Positions 8,469 to 16,120 of a stretch of 64,000 bases of DNA are shown here, in pieces. The stretch's first letter is position 1, and each line of letters opens with the position of its first letter. Source of the stretch: Chryseobacterium sp. PMSZPI (GTDB lineage Bacteria > Bacteroidota > Bacteroidia > Flavobacteriales > Weeksellaceae). A model generated the notes under the pieces. The model did not search any database. It was not told the DNA's origin and was given only the letters and a program-made list of their open reading frames with translations. The position numbers and the translations under genes are program-made. The DNA is taken from the NCBI RefSeq assembly GCF_002835665.1, contig NZ_PIZV01000034.1:1-64000 (forward strand). The letters run 5' to 3'.

Positions 8469-9791
8469 ATGAAAACCATGATTCTTTTACTGGGATTATT
8501 TGTAAGCATTTTTACGAATGCTCAAAACACCTTTGAGCTCATCAACACCCAAAAAGCAGTCATCCCTTTTCGATTCATTAACAATCTTATCTTTCTCCCC
8601 ATCAACATTAATGGTGCCGATCTTACTTTCCTTCTGGATACAGGAGTTGCTGAAACCATACTTTTCAGTCTTGATAATAAGGAACTCAGATTAGAAAATG
8701 TAGAAAAAGTAAGATTTTCCGGTCTTGGCGGAAGCTTAAGTATTGATGGTCTAAAATCCGACCACAATACCGCCAAAATAGGTGATGCCATTATCAATAC
8801 GTCAATGTCGTTATATGTAATCATTGATGAAGAATTTAATATTTCGTCTCACGTGGGAATACCTGTTAATGGTGTTATTGGATATAATTTTTTTAAAAAT
8901 CATCCTATTTTGATAGACTATATGTCAAAAAAAATCACAGTATATGACAGCATTGATCCTTTAAAAAAGAAATTAAGAAAGTTTGAAGAGTTCCCTATAA
9001 GCATTGAAAAAAGCAAACCCTACCTCTATGCTGACGTAGAAATGACCAATGAAAAGAAAAATTCAAAACTGTTGATCGATCTTGGAAACAGTGATGCCAT
9101 ATGGCTCTTCCCTACTCTTATTAAGGATTTCGTATACAACAGACCAAATATAGATGATTTCCTCGGACGTGGCTTCAATGGAGACATTTATGGCAAAAGA
9201 AGCAGAATTCATAACTTTTATCTCGGCAAGTTTCAATTTGAAAAACCTCTCACCTCTATGCCTGATGAATTTTCCATCCAGCATGTCACCATGGTAGAAA
9301 ACAGAAAAGGATCCGTAGGAGGAGAAATTATGCGTCGTTTCACTACTATTTTTGATTATACCAACGGAAAACTTTATCTGAGAAAGAATAGAAATTTCAA
9401 CGATCCTTTTCACTTTAATATGAGTGGACTGGACTTCAAACAAGACGGATTGGAATGGCAGGAAGACAGGGTAAAAATCGAAACAAAGAAAACCGCAGGT
9501 ACTGTAATGAATGAAATATACAACGATTCTTTTCAGTATAAGTTTAGCCTAAAACCGATATTTTCCGTTGCAGGAGTAAGAAAAGATTCCCCGGCCGATC
9601 TGGCAGGAATAAAGAAGGATGACAGAATCATAAGCATCAACGGAAGTCCAACTTCTGAAATGACTATGGAAAGAATCATAGAATTGATGAAGTCCAGCGA
9701 AGGAAGAAGTATAACCATGCTTATTCAAAGGAAAAATGAAAAATTAACCTTAACTTTCACCTTAGAAGATCCAATTCCTTATCAAGAATAG
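8469..9791 (+). CDS. Exported retropepsin-like aspartyl protease with C-terminal PDZ domain
   Basis: 440 residues with a signal peptide (about 1-18, ending TNAQ). The first lobe carries the aspartyl-protease motif FLLDTGVAET near residue 57. A second lobe has LLIDLGNSDA near 202, where the usual T/S of the D-T/S-G triad is replaced by Leu. A PDZ domain covers about 355-430 (GVRKDSPADLAGIKKDD, then IISINGSP). This layout is frequent in Bacteroidota, where such proteins are thought to act in the periplasm; substrates are not established. It is followed after three bases by a small membrane protein gene, so the two are probably co-transcribed. Confidence 0.8.
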   Translation: MKTMILLLGLFVSIFTNAQNTFELINTQKAVIPFRFINNLIFLPININGADLTFLLDTGVAETILFSLDNKELRLENVEKVRFSGLGGSLSIDGLKSDHNTAKIGDAIINTSMSLYVIIDEEFNISSHVGIPVNGVIGYNFFKNHPILIDYMSKKITVYDSIDPLKKKLRKFEEFPISIEKSKPYLYADVEMTNEKKNSKLLIDLGNSDAIWLFPTLIKDFVYNRPNIDDFLGRGFNGDIYGKRSRIHNFYLGKFQFEKPLTSMPDEFSIQHVTMVENRKGSVGGEIMRRFTTIFDYTNGKLYLRKNRNFNDPFHFNMSGLDFKQDGLEWQEDRVKIETKKTAGTVMNEIYNDSFQYKFSLKPIFSVAGVRKDSPADLAGIKKDDRIISINGSPTSEMTMERIIELMKSSEGRSITMLIQRKNEKLTLTFTLEDPIPYQE

Positions 9792-9794
9792 CAT

Positions 9795-10322
9795 ATGAAA
9801 ACAGAAGAGACCACTTTAGATAAAATAAGAACAAGGCCCAGATTCAAAATGCTGACACATCTTACCAAAGAAGAATACGCTGAGAGTCTAAAAAAATATC
9901 TTGCTGAACATAAAACCGAATTTTCCGGCAACATCAACAAAGAAGTGGCCACGATCTGGGTGGAAACTCCATATGATAATTATTGGAAACCACGCCTTTC
10001 CCTGCGGGTAGAAATTGAGGATGACCAAACAACAATAAGGGGCGTATTCGGCCCCAGTTCTGCAGTCTGGACATTTTTCATGTTTCTTTATTTTTCTTTT
10101 TCTATTTTGTGGATGACCTTCTTCACGATGCATTATGTAGAAAATCAAATAAAAAGCGCCGAATACCCTTGGGCATTGAGCGCTTCTTTTGTGATGTTAT
10201 TTTTTATTCTCCTTACCTATTTAGCTGCAAGATTTGGGCAATATAAGGGAAAAGAAGAAATGCTTAAGCTAAGACAATTTGCTGAGGAATCTACTTTACA
10301 ATTTGAGAAAATCGTTAATTAA
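9795..10322 (+). CDS. Conserved-looking two-span membrane protein of unknown function
   Basis: 175 residues, not recognised as a named family. The first 85 residues are soluble and rich in charged and aromatic residues (for example WVETPYDNYWKPRLSLRVE). Two hydrophobic segments follow at about 90-113 and 124-145, and a short charged tail ends the protein. It starts three bases after the protease gene, suggesting a partner role in the envelope. Its last 8 bases overlap the convergent L,D-transpeptidase gene. Confidence 0.65.
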   Translation: MKTEETTLDKIRTRPRFKMLTHLTKEEYAESLKKYLAEHKTEFSGNINKEVATIWVETPYDNYWKPRLSLRVEIEDDQTTIRGVFGPSSAVWTFFMFLYFSFSILWMTFFTMHYVENQIKSAEYPWALSASFVMLFFILLTYLAARFGQYKGKEEMLKLRQFAEESTLQFEKIVN

Positions 10323-11361
10323 CAGGAGAATCTACAGGCTTTTCATTCTGAATAGGCGTCATACTTGCTCTTGCTGTTTTAATAGAATCTGCAACTTTCT
10401 CTCTGTTCGCTTGCTCTTTCAACATTTTTGAAACATCCGGCTCCAATAATTTTATAAGCTCTTCCACCGAGATATTATTAGCATTCGGATCTTCCAAAAG
10501 TTTTCTCCAAGGCTTTCTTCCGCCCCAATTATAATCTCCAAATACCATTACTGCCGTTCCTCTCGCCTTTGTTGTTGCACCACCCGGATTCAAAATCCAA
10601 GTATCTGCGTAAGAATACAACCATTGAGCATCTTTCCTCAATAATCTTAGGCAAGAATGAGAAGCTGGATATCCCGGAAGCGTATATTCATGCCATCCGA
10701 TTCCACCTATATTGTGTATATTGAAGTTATAAGGGAGTTTCCATTCGCTGCTGACTGTTGAGATCGATAATTTCTTTTTCCAGTTGGCAAAGGTAAGTCC
10801 TCTTGTAGTCTGAGCCGCTTTTTTCCCCATACTCGTTGGTCCCCATTTAACAAGGCTTCCATTAGAGTACACTGCGAATGCCTGTATCGGATATGAAAAA
10901 ATAACAAACTTTTTCACTCCACTTAAAACATCCAGCTGCATAGGAAATGGCGAATAAGCCATTAACGTTGTATCTATTTTAGCAGGAACTACCAAAGTAT
11001 CCGAATTCCATTTACTTTTGGAGTCTAATCTGTTGAGGGCTAAAATAGCAGTTCGCTCCTGCTCATTATATTTTTTACTAAACTCCGCATACACGGAATC
11101 TCTTACTTTTTTATCTTTTGGAATTGCAAAAGCATTATAAAAACCATTTTCCTGCATGATCGGAGGGACAGATTCTTTCTTCACGACAGGTACCGAATCT
11201 TTTTTCACACTATCTTTTTCCGCTTCAGGAGTTTCTGAGACAGAAGAAACAGTATCTTTAAAAGTATCGCTTATCTTTTCTATTTCTTTCTTGCATGAAA
11301 CCAGGAATACAGCACATAAGCAGGCATATAAAAATGATTTTTTCACAAATATGTTTTTCAT
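10315..11361 (-). CDS. L,D-transpeptidase (YkuD domain) lipoprotein
   Basis: 348 residues with a lipoprotein signal ending LVSC (Cys23) and a Ser/Lys/Pro-rich linker to about residue 70. The catalytic YkuD domain lies roughly at 140-275. It shows the family motif HxxxxxxxxxxxSHxCxR as GWHEYTLPGYPASHSCLRL, with Cys237 the predicted nucleophile. Such enzymes link peptidoglycan stem peptides 3-3 or attach proteins to the wall, in the periplasm. The C-terminal 70 residues are charged and probably extended. It is convergent with, and overlaps by 8 bases, the small membrane protein gene. Confidence 0.87.
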   Translation of the reverse strand: MKNIFVKKSFLYACLCAVFLVSCKKEIEKISDTFKDTVSSVSETPEAEKDSVKKDSVPVVKKESVPPIMQENGFYNAFAIPKDKKVRDSVYAEFSKKYNEQERTAILALNRLDSKSKWNSDTLVVPAKIDTTLMAYSPFPMQLDVLSGVKKFVIFSYPIQAFAVYSNGSLVKWGPTSMGKKAAQTTRGLTFANWKKKLSISTVSSEWKLPYNFNIHNIGGIGWHEYTLPGYPASHSCLRLLRKDAQWLYSYADTWILNPGGATTKARGTAVMVFGDYNWGGRKPWRKLLEDPNANNISVEELIKLLEPDVSKMLKEQANREKVADSIKTARASMTPIQNEKPVDSPVN

Positions 11362-11474
11362 AAGTAAAATTGGCCATCTAGTTTGGCTACCCAGTACAAA
11401 TATCAGACCTAAAATCGAATCTGAAAAGACATTATGAAAAATTCCGTAAAAAAACGGTAATAAAAATGATTATT

Positions 11475-12254
11475 TTAAATCAATTTGTTGGTTTTAGCGT
11501 AAGATAATGCTTCAGCAATATTGTTCACACCAATTTTATCAAAGAGTTTTTTTCTGTGAAACTTTACCGTATCCGCAGTAATAAAAAGCTTACCCGCTAT
11601 TTCACTGATCGTCAATCCACTGGCGTACAAACTTAAAATTTCATACTCTCTTGAAGAAAGTTTTATTTTTTCATTCTTCTCCCATACTTCCGCCTCCAAA
11701 TCATATTTCCATATTTCATCAGATCCGTCTTTACTCAGTACAACATTTCCTGCCGAACTGTTAGCAGATAGAGAAACAACACACAATGCCTTCCAAACCT
11801 GCCCTTCTTCTGTAAGGAACATCGGAGTAAGTTTATGATTAACCAGGATAAGATTTTTTTTATTATTGATCAGATTAAAATCATAAGAAATAGAATATCT
11901 TTTTCTATCCTCTACAGGAATTTTTTCATAAAAATTAAAGCCTGCCTCATTGATTTTGATCAACATCTCCACATCTTCAGGTTTTACGTTTTGAAAATAA
12001 AAAGCATACCCCAGGTCTTTCACCTCCTCTGAAGTCTTACCACATAGAAAAAGTGGATTATCAGAAACGTATTCAAATCCTTTGGTTTGATAGTTGATCA
12101 CATAGAGACTCTGGTAAGTAGTTCTGGAAAGCGCTTTTATCGCCTCCAGATAATCTCCGGACTGGCTAAAGTCAATATCCGCATTGCTACTGACTTCATT
12201 TTTATCATTAAAAAATCTATTAATTTCTTCCATAATGTTACAAATACCGTTCAT
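11475..12254 (-). CDS. LuxR-type transcriptional regulator with PAS-like sensor domain
   Basis: 259 residues if started at the ATG at 12254, or 252 from the ATG at 12233 (MEEINRFF); both are downstream of the promoter. Residues about 35-160 look like a PAS fold (VINYQTKGFEYVSDN, then FQNVKPEDVEML). The C-terminal 65 residues form a LuxR helix-turn-helix (LSSREYEILSLYASGLTISE) with a typical recognition helix. There is no receiver domain, so it probably senses a small ligand or redox state. Two 16-base palindromes lie upstream, one beside the -7 box, so autoregulation and control of the divergent short unit are likely. The ligand and targets are unknown. Confidence 0.85.
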   Translation of the reverse strand: MNGICNIMEEINRFFNDKNEVSSNADIDFSQSGDYLEAIKALSRTTYQSLYVINYQTKGFEYVSDNPLFLCGKTSEEVKDLGYAFYFQNVKPEDVEMLIKINEAGFNFYEKIPVEDRKRYSISYDFNLINNKKNLILVNHKLTPMFLTEEGQVWKALCVVSLSANSSAGNVVLSKDGSDEIWKYDLEAEVWEKNEKIKLSSREYEILSLYASGLTISEIAGKLFITADTVKFHRKKLFDKIGVNNIAEALSYAKTNKLI

Positions 12255-12257
12255 ATA

Positions 12258-12273
12258 CTACACAAAAAGGTAG
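12258..12273. promoter_or_regulatory. Palindromic operator-like site 1
   Basis: CTACACAAAAAGGTAG, an imperfect copy of the palindrome at 12296-12311. It is centred 38 bases from that site and falls in the predicted leader of the LuxR regulator message. Confidence 0.5.
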
Positions 12274-12290
12274 TTTTAGCTTTGATGTCA

Positions 12291-12321
12291 CAAATCTACA
12301 CAAAAGTGTAGTTGTTTTCAA
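12291..12321 (-). promoter_or_regulatory. Promoter of the LuxR-type regulator gene
   Basis: Minus strand: TTG (12321-12319), 20 bases, TAGATTTG (12298-12291). The palindrome at 12296-12311 lies between the two boxes and touches the -7 box, an ideal place for repression by a bound dimer. Confidence 0.65.
12296..12311. promoter_or_regulatory. Palindromic operator-like site 2
   Basis: CTACACAAAAGTGTAG: a perfect six-base inverted repeat around AAAA. It lies within the regulator's promoter and abuts the -33 TTG (12312) of the divergent plus-strand promoter. A single bound dimer could repress one side and activate the other. Confidence 0.6.
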
Positions 12322-12341
12322 AATGAGGTGATTTACTTTTG
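12312..12341 (+). promoter_or_regulatory. Divergent promoter of a short transcription unit
   Basis: Plus strand: TTG (12312-12314), 19 bases, TACTTTTG (12334-12341). Both boxes and the spacing match the Bacteroidota consensus. Transcription would start near 12346 and run into the short unit ending at 12703. Confidence 0.65.
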
Positions 12342-12386
12342 CGAAAAGATTTACATGATTGTACCTTTTTGAAATACAATGATCAA

Positions 12387-12545
12387 ATGCACTCAAAAGC
12401 AGCTTTATATAAGGCAATTGAAGAGTCCATTTTCAATATAAAAATAACCATGATTATAAAGAAGCTGCAAAAATAACCGGTTAAAGTTAAAACAAATTCC
12501 GCTAATGAAGTTTTTATCGTAACCAACTCAAAACATGAGTCTTAA
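12387..12545 (+). pseudogene. Small open frame with an in-frame stop, probably decayed
   Basis: An ATG at 12387 opens a 29-codon frame (beginning MHSKAALYKAIEESIF) closed by TAA at 12474. The same frame then runs on for another 22 codons with plausible composition (ending NEVFIVTNSKHES) to TAA at 12543. The first part resembles small helical proteins of flavobacteria by general feel, but no family is claimed. It could be a real 29-residue peptide or the remains of a protein of about 52 residues. It lies directly downstream of the divergent promoter. Confidence 0.35.
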
Positions 12546-12673
12546 TTCAGATCAGGAATATACATAACAATTACCGAATTGAGCAGCGTTTAGAGATCAG
12601 CTTTTTGAACAGTACATTCATCCCTGTTCAAAAAACTATAAGCTGATCGAAGCACCATATCGCTGATCTTTCT

Positions 12674-12703
12674 ATTACTGTCTTTCGGCAGTAATTTTTT
12701 TTT
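12674..12703 (+). terminator. Intrinsic terminator of the short unit
   Basis: ATTACTG pairs with CAGTAAT around an eight-base loop and is followed by about nine T, a very strong rho-independent terminator. Confidence 0.85.
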
Positions 12704-12737
12704 ACACTAAATTCAAGATACCTCTAGATCAATCACG

Positions 12738-13046
12738 GAACAAGAGCAAAAGTTGTGAGACTTAGAATATTTAGATCTATTTAATTTTAAAATGTAACGC
12801 AAAGGATTTCTATTATCCGGTGTTGTATTTTAGGAAGCAAAGGCTGAATCAATTATATTGATTCTTTCTAAGCGTACGCATATCTACATCGCTTCATCAG
12901 CGACTTTTGTCGCTTTCTTAGCTCTCTTATCAATAATCAATTGAATCTTGTCTTTGCGTTGAAATTAAATTTCAATATAAAGCTTAGAGGAGTAAAAAGA
13001 TAATTCATTTTTTTCTTCAGATTAACTCATTTTTTACCCAGCCCAC
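12738..13046 (-). repeat. Inverted repeat, copy 1 (about 300 bases)
   Basis: Read on the minus strand, this matches 17224-17525 over nearly its whole length, with scattered substitutions and small gaps. Identical blocks include CTCACAACTTTTGCTCTTG and TTGATTCAGCCTTTGCTT. Both copies carry the remains of one short coding frame (IDKxxKK, then VRLERINxIDSAFA). Here that frame is broken by a TAG after DEAM. The flanking 13047-13202 holds nothing recognisable. Confidence 0.8.
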
Positions 13047-13202
13047 AACTTCTGCACCTGACCCTCAATCACCCATATTTTCAGTTTCTTCACAAATTTT
13101 AAATAAAACACATTAAGGAATTTATTTTGGTAGTATAAAATTTCGTATTAAATTAGACATTGGATTATATCAAAAACAAATTATAAAAGAAATTTTCAAC
13201 TT

Positions 13203-14846
13203 ATGAAACTGCCTATAGAATTAGGAGATGAATATATAAATACAGTTTTATCCAACCTTTCTTTAAAAGATCTTCCCAATGAAGAATGGAAACTGATAGA
13301 AGATTTTGAGAATTATGCCATCTCTAATTACGGACGAGTAAAAAGCCTGGAACGTTGGGTTTCAAACCCCAATGGAGGAGAACAGAAAATATTGGATAGA
13401 ATCAAAAAGCCACAAGCTTTCAGATATTTCAATAAACACTTAAAGACTCATTTTTTTAGTGTGAAATGTGATCTTTGTATCGAGGGAAGATCATATGGAA
13501 AATCAGTAGCACGTTTAGTGTATTATCATTTTGTTGAAAAATTCAATATGGATGATCATTCATTTCTTATATCTTTTAAGGATGACAATCGATTTAATGT
13601 ACATTTTAGTAATTTAGAGAAGTTAACAGTAGGCCAGCTGCATAGTAAGTCGCTAAGTACCGGTAGAGGAAAGAAAGGAAATTATCAGCAGGCAGTTAGT
13701 CAGTATACTGTTGATGGAAATTTTGTCGCTTCTTACGAAAATATTTATGCCGCAAGTGAAGCTTTGGAAATTTATCCTCCTCATATTCTATCAGTAATCA
13801 ATAAAAAAAAAATTACCGCAGGAAAATTTCTATGGTTTGAAAAAGAATATAAGCCCAGTAAAAAAGATTTTATACCATCAAGAAAAAGTAAGCCAGAAAA
13901 GATACTCAATACAAGTTTGTGGAAAAGGCTCGGGCAGCCGCTAATCGATGAAAACAACCCTCCGGCCTGTATGAACTTATCACTAAAAAATCTTCCCGGA
14001 GAGCATTGGAAGCCGTTTCCTGATCTTGAGCCCTATTTCGCCATTTCCAATAAAGGAAGAATAAAGAGACTAAACACCTGGACACAAAGTATAAGCCAGA
14101 CTTTTTGGAAGGAGCAGATCATCTCACTCTTTGTACAAAAGTCTGGTAATGAAAAATATTATCTTTACACTAAAATAAATTGCAATGGAATAGGCTATAA
14201 TGTAGCAATTATCAGAATGCTTTACTATTGCTTTATTGAAAAGTTCGATCTTAAAGACAGGAATCTGGTGATCATAAACAAAAATGATCCACAATGGGAT
14301 TTAGATATTTCAAAATTGACCCTACAGTCTGTTACTAAAATCCTTACTGAAAGAAATAAACAGTATGCTACTAAGGTAAGAACGGTACTTAATTCCAAAG
14401 AGGTATTCAACAATTCTCTTTGGGAAAAACTAGGTAAGCCCCCAATTAATAAAGAAAACCCTCCCTCTATTTTCGATTTATCTTTAAGAACCTTACCGAA
14501 TGAGCAATGGAAACCGTTACCAGGTTTTAGCGAAAAATATTTTATTTCTAATAAAGGAAGAGTAAAACGATTAAGTGGATGGAGAGCCGGCATTCATTTT
14601 TATGAAGAGGAACAAATTATTTCTTTGAACTTGACAAAAGGCAAATATCCTGTTCTTTATTTTAAGTTACATCCAAAGGTAGATAATGTTAAAAAAATGC
14701 TTTTCCGGTTTCTTTGCTGCTCTTTTGTTGAAGAATTTGATATAAATAACAAAAACCTTCGGGTAATTAATGAAAATGAGAGGCTGTGGAAGATCGATCT
14801 GTCAAAGCTATCATTACACCCAATGATAGACTCATTAAAAAAATAA
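13203..14846 (+). CDS. Protein with three NUMOD4 plus degenerate HNH-like units
   Basis: 547 residues built from three similar units. Each starts with a NUMOD4-type segment (LPNEEWKLIEDF, ISNYGRVKSL near 22; HWKPFPDL, ISNKGRIKRL near 262; QWKPLPGF, ISNKGRVKRL near 428). Each ends with an HNH-endonuclease-like tail (about 102-142, 337-373, 500-538) of the form LxYxxFxExF, then N, then a S-L pair. The invariant HNH histidines of active homing nucleases are absent in all three. A NUMOD1-like segment (YENIYAASEALEIYPPHILS, about 178-197) follows the first unit. Linkers SLWxxLGxPxI and NPP recur before units 2 and 3. Known NUMOD modules bind DNA in homing and phage nucleases, so this is probably a DNA-binding but nuclease-dead relative. 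No partner gene is visible. Confidence 0.75.
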   Translation: MKLPIELGDEYINTVLSNLSLKDLPNEEWKLIEDFENYAISNYGRVKSLERWVSNPNGGEQKILDRIKKPQAFRYFNKHLKTHFFSVKCDLCIEGRSYGKSVARLVYYHFVEKFNMDDHSFLISFKDDNRFNVHFSNLEKLTVGQLHSKSLSTGRGKKGNYQQAVSQYTVDGNFVASYENIYAASEALEIYPPHILSVINKKKITAGKFLWFEKEYKPSKKDFIPSRKSKPEKILNTSLWKRLGQPLIDENNPPACMNLSLKNLPGEHWKPFPDLEPYFAISNKGRIKRLNTWTQSISQTFWKEQIISLFVQKSGNEKYYLYTKINCNGIGYNVAIIRMLYYCFIEKFDLKDRNLVIINKNDPQWDLDISKLTLQSVTKILTERNKQYATKVRTVLNSKEVFNNSLWEKLGKPPINKENPPSIFDLSLRTLPNEQWKPLPGFSEKYFISNKGRVKRLSGWRAGIHFYEEEQIISLNLTKGKYPVLYFKLHPKVDNVKKMLFRFLCCSFVEEFDINNKNLRVINENERLWKIDLSKLSLHPMIDSLKK

Positions 14847-14902
14847 AATATTTAACCTATTTATTGCAATAGTATTATTATCCCATCAAATCCCGTTATA
14901 AC

Positions 14903-15010
14903 CTATTCATAATTAACATTCTCTTTAGTATAATTATCCACCAGCTGCACAAGATCAGCGTCTAATATAGGATCATTGGAAGCAAAGAATACTTCAGTTT
15001 CAGTGTACAT
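14903..15010 (-). CDS. Possible 35-residue peptide gene
   Basis: A 35-codon frame (MYTETEVFFASNDPILDADL at its N terminus, acidic overall, ending ENVNYE) with an in-frame stop just upstream, so the ATG is fixed. A perfect -7 element (15074-15081) lies upstream on the same strand, giving a leader of about 55 bases. There is no signal peptide, membrane segment or recognised family. It lies between the NUMOD4 protein and the AraC regulator in an otherwise empty 419-base gap. It may be a real micro-protein or chance. Confidence 0.3.
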   Translation of the reverse strand: MYTETEVFFASNDPILDADLVQLVDNYTKENVNYE

Positions 15011-15073
15011 AATTTTTGTTTTTTAATCGTTAATAATTGTTTACAAAGAATTCTTGCAAGAAATCTCTAGTCC

Positions 15074-15081
15074 CAAAAGTA
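15074..15081 (-). promoter_or_regulatory. -7 promoter element before the small peptide frame
   Basis: TACTTTTG on the minus strand matches TAnnTTTG. TTG triplets lie at 14 and 26 bases upstream, both outside the usual spacing. It is the only sign that the 35-codon frame is transcribed. Confidence 0.35.
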
Positions 15082-15265
15082 AAAACAGGCAACGCCAAAA
15101 CTTGACGCAACAAAAATTATTAGGAATAAGAAAACAATTTAGAAAAAGCACATCCGTCAAATTATTAATTTCACTACTTTTATTTCCTTGAAAACAGCAT
15201 TAGTACTAATACTGTAAAAGACTCATCCTATATCAATCAATGCTTTTTATAAACATTCTATATCT

Positions 15266-16120
15266 ATGGAAAATAAAATATCGACGCCTTTTATCCATCA
15301 TATAGATGAAAGTAAATTCATTTTAAAAAACATTAGTGATGTTTCTTTAAACGATTTTGATTCTCACGATGCCGAAGATCTTTTTATCATTATATGGAAT
15401 AAGAACCCTAAAGATAAATCGGAACTCAATACAATTTATTTAATACCTCCCTATCGTAAAATTGATATTGACCTAACCGGTATGAATGGCTATTTTATAG
15501 CTTTCAAACGAGATTATCTTGAAGAAGATGAAGAAGAGTATGCTCTGGATGTTTACAATATATTCAATAATCAAGGACAATTTACCACCATCACTATATC
15601 GTCCGAGATACAGACAAACCTTAACCATATTATTGAATTAATACAATACGAGCTTAGTATTGAAAAAGGAACTTTTTTAGTGATAAAATCACTCTTAAAA
15701 GTAGTATTACTTCATTTAATCAGAATCAGGCAAAGCGCTTTTTTAAATCAGGATATTAATCAAAAAAGAGTGTATGAGTTTTGCAAATTATTAGACGAAT
15801 TTTATACCGTTGAGAAAAAAGCTTCATTTTATGCTGATCGGTTAAATATAAGCGAAAAAAGACTCAATCAGATTCTTTCAGACAAAATGAATCGGACAAT
15901 AACCCAACTCATCCATATCAGATTAATCCAAGAAGCAAAGAGGTTTCTTACGAGCGGAAAACTGTCAATAAAGGAGATTGCTAATCATTTAAACTTTGAA
16001 GATCAATCTTACTTCAGTCGCTTTTTTAAAAAACATACAGGACATTCTCCTGAAAATTATAAAAAAAATGCAAAGGGAGTTTCTCCTTTGCATTCATTAA
16101 AACAAGCTAGAAAAGATTGA
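15266..16120 (+). CDS. AraC-family transcriptional regulator
   Basis: 284 residues. The N-terminal 170 residues resemble a cupin-like effector domain of the AraC type (acidic segment DYLEEDEEEYALDVYNIF near 95). The C-terminal 95 residues are the double helix-turn-helix: first ADRLNISEKRLNQILSDK, second SIKEIANHLNFEDQSYFSRF, ending with GHSPENYKK. It is convergent with the DAPG-hydrolase-family pseudogene with no gap: its TGA ends at 16120 and the neighbour's stop begins at 16121. It may once have regulated that gene; the ligand is unknown. Confidence 0.88.
   Translation: MENKISTPFIHHIDESKFILKNISDVSLNDFDSHDAEDLFIIIWNKNPKDKSELNTIYLIPPYRKIDIDLTGMNGYFIAFKRDYLEEDEEEYALDVYNIFNNQGQFTTITISSEIQTNLNHIIELIQYELSIEKGTFLVIKSLLKVVLLHLIRIRQSAFLNQDINQKRVYEFCKLLDEFYTVEKKASFYADRLNISEKRLNQILSDKMNRTITQLIHIRLIQEAKRFLTSGKLSIKEIANHLNFEDQSYFSRFFKKHTGHSPENYKKNAKGVSPLHSLKQARKD

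Larger units (their letters stand above)
12346..12703 (+). ncRNA. Candidate short transcript with strong hairpins
   Basis: Between a full promoter and a strong terminator lie about 360 bases without an intact gene longer than 29 codons. A long hairpin spans 12595-12648: GATCAGCTT pairs with AAGCTGATC, and within it TTGAACAG pairs with CTGTTCAA. GATCAG also occurs at 12550 and CTGATC again at 12663, so alternative pairings are possible. The transcript may be a regulatory RNA, or the message of a decayed small gene (12387-12545) with a structured 3' end. Confidence 0.4.

Noticed and set aside
13203-14846. Active homing endonuclease
   Set aside because: All three HNH-like tails lack the catalytic histidines and the N-H-I-D-G core seen in active enzymes, so nuclease activity is not claimed.
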